From Ornithodoros turicata (taxonomy: Eukaryota; Arthropoda; Arachnida; Ixodida; Argasidae): a DNA stretch of 64,000 nucleotides. The notes beneath the pieces were generated by a model. It ran no database searches. It was not told where the DNA came from and saw nothing but the letters and a program-made list of their open reading frames with translations. Position 1 is the first letter of the stretch. The number at the start of each line of letters is the position of its first letter. The stretch is taken from the NCBI RefSeq assembly GCF_037126465.1, contig NC_088210.1, positions 11,554,011 through 11,618,010 of the forward strand, given 5' to 3'. Below are positions 1 through 11,410 of the stretch, one piece after another. A program made the translations under genes and the position numbers.

Positions 1-581
1 GCAGTGGCTTCGCGGCCTCCTGTTGGCTGTCATCCTCGCTCCCACGTGATCACCTCGGACGGAACGTCATGCCACGTCAGCAGCGGATGTGTGGCTTTCT
101 CTTCCCTGTGGATGCTGAAAGTTTCGCGGCAAAATACAGACAACCTTCGCAACATACAACGATTTCGAGCGAAATGTGTCGAGCGTGTGTATGTGTGGAC
201 AATGTGTGTGAGTGACTGACTGAGTGTCTTTGTCACTCATTGTGCTCATTGTAGATCGCCATTTTTGTTTTCCTAAGTGATCTGGAGTAGCCGGCTCTTC
301 GTAATGAGTGCCCTATTTCTCCATTTTCTTTTTCTTTTCAACTCAACTCAACTCGTACAGGAGAGTTGTTTGGAGTAATGTTCCTGCCAGATACATTCCT
401 TTCAATTAGTTCAGGCGTTGCGACGAAATGAGCGAAAGAAACACACAACGGTTAACCACTTTATAAACCAATATTTTAAGAGTTAGCCAATGCCTCTTAT
501 CTAATTAATATCTTGAAGCATGTTAGTTGACACACCCTGTACCTGGCACGCAAGCGTACAGATCCAAAATACCAGTTGATC
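1..581. other. Unassigned flank
   Basis: Mixed-composition DNA with short overlapping frames on both strands and no coding signature, splice pattern or repeat that I recognise. Confidence 0.5.
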
Positions 582-630
<49 letters not shown>

Positions 631-653
631 AATAATATTATTATTATTATTTG
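582..653 (+). repeat. TTA/ATT microsatellite
   Basis: About 70 bp of TTA repeats turning into AAT and back. A long Leu run in a spurious reading frame comes from it. Confidence 0.95.
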
Positions 654-1014
654 TACCGCTGACACTCAAACCAGACAGTTGCAGACGGCGAGATCTCGTC
701 TTGTGGCCACTTCAAACACACGGCGATGCTTTCGACCTTTTTTCTGCTGTCGAACTAAAATGCCTACGGTTACCTTTCAGTGTTAACCTATCAAGCGCAC
801 ACGTGGTCTGCCAGACAACGCCCGGAAAACTAAACAAACAGGGAACAGCTTGCGCTAGCAACCTCCGTTTCTCAACTCGTTTGCTGAGCGCGCTTCCCGC
901 TCTGTCGAAATCTTATGAGCAGTTCCGATTTCTTCTCCAACCACCCGTGACGGTTGCATCATGCGTCTCCGCATTCCCCTTCAATGAAACCGCTGTCGAT
1001 GTAGGAAGCACCTA

Positions 1015-1130
1015 CTGCGCGATACTCTATACAAGTAGGTCACCTATCTGCGCAGCTCCGCACTTTCCCCGCGTGCCAGGAGAGAGCGACCTCATTGGTC
1101 CTCCTCCGAAATAAGGGGATAACGGCCCAA
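1015..1130 (+). repeat. Dispersed repeat shared with 12365-12480
   Basis: Both copies contain caagtaggtc, ctgcgcagct, gagcgacctca and tggtccttctccgaaa-like blocks in the same order. The second copy begins about 30 bp after the exon 1 donor. Confidence 0.65.
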
Positions 1131-1616
1131 CGTGACCCACATGGGGTCCTTCCTGTGAACCGGAGCGCCGGAACGAGGGGGCAAGGGGGCGACCGCCCCT
1201 CTTAAACGTGCCGCAAAGGGGCAGACGGGTAATCTACGTATGTTGTCGGCGTACTTCAACAGCTTCTTGCTTGTAAAGCGGACGTTAACGACCAAAACTG
1301 TTTGTGTGATACACGACGGATTGCTTGTTTTGGTGCAAGAACTCTGAAATGCATTACCTGTAGAACTGAGGCGTGAGACCGGGATAACCGCAAAGTTGAG
1401 AAAGTATATAATAAGCACCTCCGTACATTTGAATTGACCATAACTTTACATTTTATGTTTATGTAAATTATTCTGTGCTACGGGGTCTTTACTAGCTTGC
1501 GCTATTGACCCTGTGTCACAGAACTCTTAACTCGTATGTATGCACGTACTTGTTCACACGGAATGAATTCCAAACAGTTACCCAAGTGTTGCAAGGGAGA
1601 ACACGTAACAAAAAAC

Positions 1617-1975
1617 GAGGTAAAATGACTCGGGGCGAATGACAAGTAGGGGTTCCAAGTTTTCGGATTTATCCGAAAAAAGTGCGAAAAATGTACACCG
1701 GTAAAACTAATTTGTATTTATCCGGAAAAACAAGGCAAAAATGACTCAGGGCGCATGACAAGTAGGGGTTCCGAGTGTCCGGATTTATCCGAAAAAAGTC
1801 CGAAAAATGTACACCGGTAAAACTTGAAGCAATTCGTATTCATCCGAAAAAACGAGGCAAAAATGACTCGAGGCGAATGACAAGTAGGGGTTCCGAGTTT
1901 TCGGATCTATCCGAAAAAAAAAATCAGAAAAATGTGCACCGGTAAAATTTGAAGCAGTTCGGAATCATCTGAAAA
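1617..1975 (+). repeat. Tandem repeat, three units of about 117-122 bp
   Basis: Three units repeat aaaatgactcggggcgaatg, caagtaggggttcc, tttatccgaaaaaagt and aaatgtacaccggtaaaac. Similar ccgaaaa/ttttcgg motifs recur at 3186-3260 and 3535-3650, suggesting relatives nearby. Confidence 0.85.
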
Positions 1976-2420
1976 ACTGCGTATTTGCTGGTTCCAGTAA
2001 TCGAGGACTGAGCAAGAAAAGCCATGCCCTGATGACTGGTTGGAGCGTTTCCTTTGGTACCGAGATCACCTCGCATCGTCGGGTTATGAACTCCTGCGAC
2101 AAGCGAGCTGGCTCTGATAAACCAAATCCACCGTGCAGCTGTCTTCCGCGAAAAATCCGCGCGAAGCATCCGTGCAATGCTGCGTGAACTCATACGCTGT
2201 GCAAGTGCGCCTCTGCGCATGAGAGGAAGAGGGAGGGTGTCGCCGTAGCCAATGGGGCTTCCCGAGTGGAGTAACCGGGAGAGGGGATATGCGCAGAACG
2301 CTCGATTACTTGCAGAGCCATTGGTGTAGCTGAATAAAGTGCATCATTTATTGACACTATTCGACATGAGGGAATTTTGAGGACATTTCCGAGGACTGCT
2401 TGGAAAACGCCCAACGCCTA

Positions 2421-2538
2421 CACTCTTAGAGATGAACTTCACCGCATAGCATGCTCCTAGCCAACCATCATCTCGAACAATATCGTCATCTGCCCTGATT
2501 TGTTGGAAACTGGAGGCATACCCTTTTTGTGACACGTA
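2421..2538 (+). repeat. Single arm of the CACTCTTA...TGAACTTCACC MITE family
   Basis: cactcttagagatgaacttc, tgctcctagccaaccatcat and tgatttgttggaaactggag match one arm of the palindrome at 55031-55268. Confidence 0.7.
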
Positions 2539-2897
2539 TGCTATTCACAATTGTGCACAGATGTCATACCAATTTTCTTCACGAAAGCGCAGCTCGATGT
2601 TGCAACCTTCACAACGCTATCTGACGCAAGCGAAAAGCTGCCTGGCCATTATGATAGCGGAATACGAGGAATCGAAGGTGTTCATCTCATCAGGTGATGC
2701 TGGCATAGACATCCTATAGTCTGCAGGTTCTGCAGCACAACAGTGAACGTCTTGGGAAGGCCGCGTCTAATTCTTTTTGTGACTGTGCCGTTCCACAGCT
2801 GTAGCTTTTGCTCCTAACTTCGGACACGAACAGAGATATGATCAATAAAAGACGAAAAGCTCCGAACCCTCGGGACACAATAAACCAACCTCCGAAT

Positions 2898-3177
2898 TAT
2901 GGGCGTACCGAGAGGGGAGCAAGGGGGCGTGCCCGTCCCCCCCCCCCCCTGGAGCTCCAAAGTCGCTTGTGGAAATAGTGTGCTCTTTAGCCATATGTCG
3001 TAATGATCATTCTCAGATGTCACAATAGGAACCCCAAAACACCCGCACAGTCCGCAACGTCTGCCTCCAGAAAAATGAGGTAGGGGGGTGCACGCTTGCC
3101 CCCACCTGGAAGCCCCCTGCACCCCCCCACACAGACACACACACACACACTTGGAAAAAATCTCAGGAACGCCCATG
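2898..3177. mobile_element. hAT-type MITE, 280 bp
   Basis: Terminal inverted repeats tatgggcgtaccgag and ctcaggaacgcccatg. Flanking 8-mers ctccgaat (2890-2897) and ctccaaat (3178-3185) differ at one position. The interior contains a C tract and a CA microsatellite. It is non-coding. The 8-bp duplication fits the hAT superfamily. Confidence 0.68.
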
Positions 3178-3662
3178 CTCCAAATATGACAGAGAATAAA
3201 CTCCGAAAAACTGGAACCCTTCATACAAGGACAGGTTTCCGCATTTTCGGATTTTGCCGAAAATTTTCAAACAACACTCGCCAATTTTTTTTTTTTTTTT
3301 TAATTCAGCGCGTTCCGAAAATGCCCGTACCTGCTCGCACTTTTCTTCCTGGGTGCATGACATTTTCGTTTTTCCTTCGCCTCGTTTTCATGCAGGTGGA
3401 ATGCGGGTCAAAAGGGTTCAAGTGCACATTGGAACCCTCCAACAAAGGAAAGGAGATTATTTGTGTTCTCTATGTTTCCCTACGGAGCTGCTCTCCTTCC
3501 ATAGTCCTTCTCCCTTGTCATTACAGCTGCCGACTCTTCGGATCGATTTTTGGCATGAACGTTTTCATATACCGAAAACATCCGAATTTGTCAAACGTAT
3601 AAATGCCGAAAACCACCCGCGAGGAATAAATGCCGAAAACACGGAACCTTACATATTAGTAT

Positions 3663-3850
3663 AACTAACACGTAGCCAACTTCTCTTGTTTTTGACACAG
3701 CGTTGTCCGCATGCGATGCAGTTTCGCCGCCGTACTTGACGATCAATGCGAAGTTGGTGACCAGTTCGACACAGCCCCAAGCAGCACTGTGTTATGTTGC
3801 TTGGGGTAATGCACGTAATTTTCAAATTTGAATTTTGAAAGCAAAAAAAA
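3663..3850 (+). repeat. Dispersed repeat, GCCGCCGTACTTGACG family, copy 1
   Basis: Shares cacgtagccaactt, gttgtccgcatgcgatg, gccgccgtacttgacg, aatgcgaagttgg and ttcgacaca with copies at 14985-15130, 16326-16475 and 43680-43860. Confidence 0.7.
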
Positions 3851-4266
3851 AAAAAAAGAATGCATGCAATTGGGACGAAAATCGCGACGTAAAAGTAGTG
3901 ATGGCTCAGGCTATACAACAGGTAAATCTTTAAAGAAATAGAGAAATAAGATAGATAGATAAAAAATAGATAAACTTCGCCTCAACTGGTTTACTGCACA
4001 TCTTTAAGCCCGAGCTGTGGTAACCTCCCCCCGTTTCATTCATAGAGGTGGGATAGGGTTTATGATATGCTCTTATAATACATATTTTTACATGATTTGC
4101 ATGTTCACCACCACTTTAAGTTTTTTCTTGTTTTCATTTTTATTGTATTTTATTTACTCTTGTATACGCGGGATGTTCTTGACGTGCCGCTCCTTCAAAC
4201 TTCAGTCCCCCCCCCCCGCACCCCCTTGTGGCGAGCGGCTTCCGACTCCCCTGTCAACTAGTGCGA

Positions 4267-4345
4267 CAATAGACCTGTCCCTGTTTGCAAACAAATGACG
4301 TCAGATGGTACAACAGCGCCGCCAACTTGGTAGATTGGAACTACT
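4267..4345 (+). repeat. Left-end fragment of the CAATAGACCT MITE family
   Basis: caatagacctgtccctgttt, TGACGTCA and caacttggtagattggaact match the family's first 75 bp, then similarity stops. Confidence 0.65.
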
Positions 4346-4606
4346 AAAGTAAAAAAATCAATACGTCACAAGAAGGCCATGTTTAAATATAGTTTTTCAT
4401 ATTGTAAGGTTTTTATGCAATTCCTTGCATATTATTAGTTGTATGGCCTTGTTCTGTCCCATTCTACCGGTAACCTTATCTTTTCGGTAGCCCTTTTCGA
4501 AAGATGGGGCTACCGCGCTTTTCTGCAAGCCTGAGGGGCGTGACTTTCTCTCGGAGTGCACGTGGTGTCTCTATACAAAGTAAGCGATAACTAAGTCGTA
4601 ATGACA

Positions 4607-4692
4607 ATTCATCGTGACTAAGCAGCACAAGGAACGCGGACAAAGAAGGAAGACAGGACGACTGCTTTATGCTGCTTAGTCACGATGAATGT
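4607..4692. repeat. Short hairpin, 21-bp arms
   Basis: attcatcgtgactaagcagc at 4607 is mirrored by gctgcttagtcacgatgaat ending near 4691, around a 43-bp purine-rich loop. Confidence 0.8.
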
Positions 4693-4811
4693 ACACCAAC
4701 TACCCCGCCTTCACACACTCCTTCGTAATGACAAGCCACATTCCACACAGGGTTACGACGTTGACTTTCGAGCCGAAGCACCCAACGAAGAAGGAACCAA
4801 CCGATGCAGCC

Positions 4812-5117
4812 TAGAGTCACTAAATAGGGGTACAGAGTATCGCATTCGTTTTCCGCGCCGGAGCCGCCGTCCGGTTGGGCGGATCGTGTCACGTGGTTTC
4901 TCTTTCCAAGAACGCGTTGTCATGTTGAGTCCCCTCCATCCAAAACCGGCTTCCTCTTTTGCGAGCTTGCTCGCCCGCGCGCTGTTCACCGATCGGAGAA
5001 GGGGGAGATTGGCGTCCCGTTGCTAGGCGACGCAGCCGCGCCAGACACAAGATGGCGGTCTCGCTCGCTGGCGTGGCTCAGTGTCGCTACTCTGCTGCCT
5101 ATTTAGTGACTCTACTA
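4812..5117. mobile_element. MITE, TAGAGTCACTAAAT family, 306 bp
   Basis: Starts tagagtcactaaatagg and ends cctatttagtgactcta. Flanking 8-mers atgcagcc (4804-4811) and atgcaacc (5118-5125). The right subterminal region has a YY1-like caagatggcgg and a gttgctaggcgac motif. Related copies are at 17372-17780 and 41829-42737. Confidence 0.72.
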
Positions 5118-5328
5118 ATGCAACCGACCCCTGGGTGGAGACTCATTTTCTTTCCGCGGTGGACCGGGAACGCGAATGAAGACACCAAAGTGACTTAAAA
5201 TGTGACCTCATTTGTGCGTATACCCCTAATACAAAAGAAGCGACCCTTGATCTTGGGGAAAGAATATGCCTTTGGGACATGGTGGTGTTCTCAGTCGGCG
5301 CTGTTTCGGTTTCACTATGTCTACCAAG

Positions 5329-5602
5329 CAGAGCCGTAGCGATGGAAGGGGGGGGGGGGGGGGGGCGAGAGGGGCAGCCGCCCCGGGCGCACTCGCCACA
5401 GAGGGCGCCGAACGACAGACTCTGGTAGGTTGGTTGGACAGTATAAAGCGGAATGAAGAGAATTTGAATTTACTATCTCGGCAGTGCAAAAAAAAGTTTT
5501 ATTTTCATTGCTTATACAGAGATTCTCACGGCAGTGAGAGGGGGGAGAGGGTGCTTCACGTTTGCCCTGCCCTGGGCGAAAAATCGCCTCACTACGGCTC
5601 TG
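5329..5602. mobile_element. hAT-type MITE, 274 bp, inserted in another MITE
   Basis: Termini cagagccgtagcga and cactacggctctg. Flanking 8-mers ctaccaag (5321-5328) and ctaccaac (5603-5610) are near-identical. The flanks join to the 3' end of the CAATAGACC family (5300-5328 plus 5603-5657), which shows nesting. It has a G tract inside and no coding capacity. Confidence 0.75.
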
Positions 5603-5900
5603 CTACCAACGTCATGATTGCGTCACGGTGACGTTTCTTCGGTATAGAGGTTTATTGGCGAGGAAAGGGAATGTAAAACCTGGTGAAGAAATAAGGTACT
5701 CGAAGGCTTCGGCGGTGTTGAAAAACGGTCCCATCTATAGACGACCTGTGCCCTTACGTCATTGATTGCGTCATCGATTACGTATCGCCGCCGCGCAATG
5801 CATGCTGGTGTGCACCTGTCAGCCCTATCGGCCTTCTCGGCCTATCAACCGACGCGGCCTTCCCGCTTCTTGCCCACCACAGCAAAATATAACCTCGAAC

Positions 5901-5950
5901 CGGTCTTCTCGTGACGTCATATGTTTGTAAACAGAGGGTCTTCTATTCTT
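5901..5950 (-). repeat. Left-end fragment of the CAATAGACCT MITE family, inverted
   Basis: Read on the minus strand: gaatagaagaccctctgttt and TGACGTCA, a diverged family terminus. The inverted partner piece is at 5603-5657. Confidence 0.45.
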
Positions 5951-6974
5951 TGAACCGATGCCTTTTTGCATTGCTTGATTTGTGAGCGGACGCCAAAAAC
6001 AGCGATAACCGTTATATATTTTGTCACGCTTCCTTTAGTTTGTCCGATAAATAAAATTATCTTTGGCCCACCTAGGTTGACCCTGCTATTGCTCCGGAAT
6101 GTTGCTGTGCTCTTGGAAGCTCTCTCCACGCAGACATCAGCGCAAGGCCCTTCCAAAACAAGGTAATTGGTATTCTGCAGGACTCTATATACTCTAATAT
6201 ATAAAGGTTTGCGTTAGATGAGGCACTACGTCTCCCACGTAAAGAATGGCAGTGTTACATGGCACGCCAATGCACTCGTGTCTTGTGTCGTGTCGCTCAA
6301 AGCGAGACTTATTCAGGGCAGGGGGAGGGGACGGATCAGAGAGCGTTCCTAGTTTGTTGACACGCAGGACTTTCGCCGCTGCAACTTCGCGTAGTGGGAA
6401 GCTGTAAGCGTCTTGAGCAGCACTAAAAAGAAAGCACGCGAAATGACAAAAAGTAAAAGATACCACGTGACAACGTGCGACGCCATCGCGGCACTTCTGG
6501 CGCCATCTAACTCGTTTCTGTTTCAATCTCTACCCCAGTACTAAAGGTGTCGTCTTTCAAAAGGCTTGCCAATTGGAATTCGAACTCTCTTCGTCACATT
6601 TAACGTTTTATCTTTCGCTTGATCTTCGCCAGAAGCGATGTGATCGGATGATGTTGTCCAGAGTACTTCGGTTTGAATAGTAAAGGCCGTTGTGGAGCTC
6701 CGTTGGACGTAAAGGACAATTTTTAAAAAGGGCCTTTGCGCAGCGTCTGACAGGATTGTCAAAGGTCATTTTTCCGATAGGCCAACTCCACAAAGGCCTT
6801 AGGGCTTGTCGTCGTATACTCACACGAGCGACACCCACCGGAGTACTCCAGAGGAAGATGCGCAAAACGTCATAGCTCCCTGTTGTCACGTGAGCGCAGG
6901 CGCTCAACGCGATGTATTTTCATGCTTTCCTAACCGTGGGGAACATCCTGCGACTCAGCCACAAGATATTCCGC

Positions 6975-7596
6975 AACAGACGACAGAGCCGATGGTGTCG
7001 TCTGCTGTGTGCCTAGTGCGCTACTTGCAATATTCCGTAGCAAACGGCAAGTCCGATGGTGTCGTCTGCTATGTGCCCAGTACGCTATTTCCAATATTCC
7101 GTAGCAGACGACAGGGCCAATGGCGCCGTCTGCTATGTGCCTAGTACGCTACTTCCAATATTCCGTATCCGACAGCAGGGCAGATGGTGTTGTCCACTAT
7201 CTGCCTGGTACGGTACTTCCAATATTCCGTAGCGGACGACAGGGCCAAGGTGTCGTCTGCTATGTGCCCAGTACGCTGCTTCCAATATTCCGTAGCAGAC
7301 GACAGGTCGGATGGTGCAGTCTGCTATGTGCCTAGTACGCTACTTCCAATATTCCGTAGCAGACAGCAGGGCAGATGGTGTTGTCTGCTATCTGCCTGGT
7401 ACGCTACTTCCAATATTCCGTAGCGGACGACAGGGCCAAGGTGCAGTCTGCTATGTGCCTAGTACGCTACTTCCAATATTCCGTAGCAGACGACAGGGCC
7501 AATGGTGTCGTCTGCTATGTGCCTAGTACGCTACTTCCAATATTCTGTAGCAGACGACGGGGCCAATGGTGTCGTCTGCCTTGTGCCCTGTCATAA
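6975..7596 (+). repeat. 63-64 bp tandem array (about 9-10 copies)
   Basis: Units of 63-64 bp share gtcgtctgctatgtgcctag, tacgctacttccaatattcc and tagcagacgac. Each unit ends with the inverse of its start (GTCGTCTGCTA ... TAGCAGACGAC), so every unit can form a hairpin. The units alternate between two variants. The array grows out of a dispersed repeat whose single-copy relative is at 58405-58620. Confidence 0.9.
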
Positions 7597-8470
7597 AATG
7601 CACTTTTTTGGCCATCCGTTCCGTTTTTCTTGCTATTTGCTTGCGATCGCTGTCTTAGTAGACCTAAGAAGGACGACGAAACACATTATTTTCACGTAAA
7701 CATCGACGTTGGAGCGTGGTTGAAAGGTAGTTTGCAAGATAATTGCGACAGGATGTATATTTACCGTATAAAATTGAAATAATTTGTGAAAACTTTTTGT
7801 CATTAAATTCTCTCTTCGCCGTTCCAAGCAGGTCCCCCAAGGTCGCCATTTTCCCATGTATTTGTTCCTATCCCGATGCGTGCAATGCCGGAGGCCGCCC
7901 TTAGATACCCCATTGTTACCAGACGTTGGCTTGCGTTTGATTGTAGCGCGCTAAAGATCCAGTTGAAGCACAGTCCAAGCCAGGCCAAGTCACCGAAGGA
8001 GAAATGGACGACTGCGCCAGCGGCGCCAGTGGCGGCGCCTGGTACGACAGGTACGCTATGTGATGCACGCAGCCGTGCACTAGATCCTTCCGATCGCTCA
8101 ACACGTTTAAAAACGGGACCAAAAAGTGAAACACGACACAGAAAGTTGTTATACGCGTTTTATTTGGACATATAAAGGCTAGATTCATTCGCAGAAACAA
8201 CAAAAACATTTTGCCGCTAAACTTAGCGCGCTGAAATGATCCGGAACGGCAACAGTGGGGTATCTAGTGGCGGCCTTCTTCGTTGCACGCTTTTCCGAGG
8301 TGAGTTTGGGGGACCTGGTTCCAAGCTACGCCGCCATTTTCGGGAAAATTTTGGTGCCATGGCGGCCCGCATTCGAAACAGCAGCCAATGAAAAACGCTC
8401 AATTTGATGGACAGAGTCGAGCCTCTATTTTAGGCTCCGCCTAACGGCCAGACTCCCTTTGCCATACACG
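7583..8470. mobile_element. Degraded relative of the 35153-35977 element
   Basis: About 7640-7860 resembles 35640-35850 (cgctgtcttagtagacctaa; tcgccatttt). The right end aacggccagactccc ... cggcactg resembles the family terminus. The left end, near the last unit of the 63-bp array, is uncertain. Confidence 0.4.
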
Positions 8471-8845
8471 GCACTGATATTCAAAGCTTCAGCACTCCCC
8501 GCGGTGGTGAGGCAAGTGTCGGATAGCCCTATCTCGCTGAGTACTACATCATGATGACGCGGATTCCACGACGGGGACATACTTCCTGACGTGCTTTATC
8601 TTTGCGCGAAGCCGCGCCCCAACTTGTAGTTCCTCGTCAATGTGCACACGAGCAATCAGTTAAAAGGAAGCACTGCGCCTTGGCTCCTGATGTGTACACC
8701 GGATGGCGTGCAGTTAGATTGAGGTAAGCTACCGATTTCTTACAGGTCGCGTGAATGTCGATTAGATTAGATAGAGTACGATATGTTTTTTTTTTTCAAT
8801 TCAGCGTTAGCGCCGCGCAGCAACTGTGGCTATGAACGATGTGGA

Positions 8846-9040
8846 CTGATGGAGAGAGGAGGGTGAGGAAGGAGTGGGGGAGAGGGGGTTAGTATGCGTC
8901 CTCGGCCGACTTCACCGGGAACTGTGCAGACATTCGCCTGGAACGTCAGGGAAAACCCCAGACAGCGCAGCTCATGTGGTTTCCGATTACGTTTCTCGGC
9001 GTGGAATGTGGTCATCCTAACCATGACGCCACGGGAGCTG
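8846..9040 (-). mobile_element. Degraded tRNA-derived SINE
   Basis: On the minus strand it carries the same body blocks (ctggggttttccctg, gaagtcggccgaggacgcat) and a purine/pyrimidine-biased tail (read gagagaggagggtgagg on the + strand). The tRNA-like head (agctcccgtggcgtcatggt) has lost a clear box B. Confidence 0.65.
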
Positions 9041-9600
9041 ATAACACGATATGTGTCAACACAATGCACGAGGAAAGGCCGGAAGCTTGAGATCTATAAG
9101 CAGCGATGCGTTAGAGATAATTCGTGGTTTAGGTCACGAGAGAGCAGCTACCATATGGAACCTGGACGAGGACGACCAAGTAGTATTCGGCTGCCTGACC
9201 TAATGCTGTGATTTGTAAGCTTCGTAACCGTCGTACGCGTTACTCGCGCGTATAATAAGAAATACGAAGCTTCGTTGTCGCCGTACGGTACTTATGCCCA
9301 GGGCCCGCTCTGGCCGACGGGACGCAGAGTCGAGACAACGCGTCTTCACACTTCGATCTTCGAGAACAGACTCGTTTATTTCACACTATGTACAGTAAAC
9401 GAAATTGGAGCATTGGATTACGTGGGTTACAATATGCTGCGTTAGGCACGTACAGATCACCCTGCCGTGGAAGCGTACCCTGGCCCGCGGTATCCCTTTG
9501 CAAGTTATGACCTACGTGTCAATGAGGGCAAACACACGCACTTGCCGTGTTTATGTCTGGCGTGTCAGAGTATACAGCTCACAGATTGTATGTACTTACT
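9040..9600. other. Unassigned upstream sequence
   Basis: No gene, tandem repeat or clear inverted repeat seen. Short frames only. Confidence 0.4.
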
Positions 9601-9605
9601 ATATA

Positions 9606-9782
9606 CAGTCAAACTCCTTTACAACGAAACTCAGGGGACACAAAAAAAAATTCACAGTACAGGTACTTTCGTTAAAAAGGATGTCCATTATTGGACCTAT
9701 AGGGCTCCAGCGGGACCACAAAAAAAATTTGCTGTAGTGGTATTTTCGTTAAAAAGGTGTTCGCTATAAAGTAGTTTGACTG
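9606..9782. mobile_element. Tc1/mariner-type MITE, 177 bp
   Basis: Ends cagtcaaactcctttacaac and tataaagtagtttgactg, flanked by TA on both sides. Internal inverted blocks (tttcgttaaaaagg) repeat. It is non-coding. Confidence 0.75.
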
Positions 9783-9989
9783 TACTTGCACCTCCTTGTC
9801 TTGCCAGTGGATGTCACAGTATGAATGCATTGCTGTCATATTCCCCACCCGTAAAACAGCCTAACTTTGTTGTATATGGGTCTAAAGTGCAATACTATGT
9901 CTTTCGCTTTCAGTAGTGTCTGTTTCGCCTTTCTTGTCCACATTTGTTTTCTTGCTTGATGACAAAACACTCCAGTACGAAAAGCAACT

Positions 9990-11100
9990 CCCCCCCCCCC
10001 CCCCAACCCCACTCTAGGGTGTGTTGTTATCTAGCATGTAGGAACGTAAGGTAAAGTTAGTGACGATGGGGACTACTTCTATAGGTAGCATCTTCCTTAG
10101 TGGCATTACACACTCTTGTATGTATGCAGTATGCACCGCACCTGTAATACGCGCAGGGTGTTTACAACGGTTATTACAGGGCGATGATGACGGCCAGGCG
10201 ATCACTTTACCGACGGGAGCATGTGACTACAAGGTGACCAGATATCTAAATTTTAAGAAGTTTTTTATTGTATGTTTTCGAGGAAAATGTGAGATACCAG
10301 AATTGGACCCACTCATTACTTAAAACCAACCGATTTTTATTTTTTATTTTTTTTTTTGAAATCCTGAAACAAACAGGTGCGTTGTAATAATATCCAGCAC
10401 AAAATATTCCCTATGCAAATGAGCCGACACAGAAACAGGCGCGTCTCGAGCTTTGCAGCGATGGAGTTGATTGGAGTAGACACTGATCACATGACCAGAT
10501 AAACCACTTTACGGGCCAGATAACTCGCCGGAGGCGAAGTTCGTGTCCCTTCTTGGGCTCCTGATGCGCTTGATTTCGGTTTCGGCTCATTCGCATAGCA
10601 AAATTTCCCAGTAGATACGTCAAAGTATGTGCCCTCTTCGTCGAGATCCCCAGAAAATAGGGCGGCTTTAAATAATGTCCGTGCTTCCAAATTCCGCTGT
10701 CTGGCACTTCCCCTGAAACATTTCATTAAACAATTGAGGAATGAATTTTAGGTAATTTAATCAACTAGTGCTTATACATGTGCCTCCTCCCACAGAATGT
10801 CCGCCTTGCAGTAGAATTACCCTGCACAAAAGCCATGTGTGCTGCTCTTATAGGCGTGAGAGAACTTAAGTTCTGAGGCTGGAACAACATAGAAGGAACA
10901 ATCACATGCAAGGCCTCAGAACATACAAGGCCCCAGAACATCAGTTCTCTCATGTTCAACATTTGCCGCTTGCGTCGATCCCTGTCGTATGAATGTGTGT
11001 ATGAGTGTGCAAAAATGTAAGAGTGAAAGGAGGATGAGTGAGAGAGAGTGACTGGTGTGTACCTTCAGATGACGCACCCAGGAAGTCGCTGAGAAGGCGC
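9990..11100. other. Upstream region with diverged repeat pieces
   Basis: A C tract at 9989-10003, a cagggtgtttacaa end at about 10158, and inverted aaatgagccgacac / cggtttcggctcattcgcat blocks (10418 and 10577) suggest an eroded foldback element. The latter blocks recur at about 53205-53240. No gene seen. Confidence 0.4.
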
Positions 11101-11200
11101 GTTAGCTTAGCTCAATTGGTAGAGCCCTGGACCGGTAATCCAGAAGATGTGGGTTCGAGTCCTAGAGCTGGCTAACTTTTTCAGTGTCTTTCATCTTATA
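11101..11200 (+). repeat. tRNA-derived SINE head just upstream of the first coding exon
   Basis: It folds like a tRNA: acceptor gttagct (11101-11107) pairs with agctggc (11166-11172), and box A tagctcaattgg is at 11108-11119. The anticodon stem 27-31/39-43 pairs perfectly around loop ccggtaa (GGT, Thr-type), and box B ggttcgagtcc is at 11152-11162. The loop lacks U33 and the T stem has a mismatch. The 3' continuation (tttttcagtgtctttcatc) recurs next to another copy at 56131-56211. I therefore call it a SINE rather than a functional tRNA. Confidence 0.65.
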
Positions 11201-11410
11201 GGCGTTTTTATTAATATTCTGTAACGGATAGAAGAAAAAAAACACCCAGTGGTATGGGATAGTACTGCAACTCCTGCAGTAAAACACATCATATCATCGT
11301 CATGCATCTGTGGTTGTTGCTTGTCCGCAGTGCAACGTCTTCTTACGGCTCGTAAGACACTTCGCAATACCATAGCAGTTCCAACAACCGTCCTTGTCTT
11401 ATTCTTGCAG

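Noticed and set aside
527..1114. 195-residue frame on the + strand
   Set aside because: Its start is a poly-Leu run created by the TTA microsatellite, and the rest has no domain and overlaps a dispersed repeat.
6975..7596. CRISPR-like array
   Set aside because: Units are contiguous and nearly identical with no variable spacers, and the genome is eukaryotic.
11101..11173. Functional tRNA-Thr (GGT)
   Set aside because: The cloverleaf is good but position 33 is not U, the T stem has a mismatch, and the 3' sequence continues as a repeated SINE tail.
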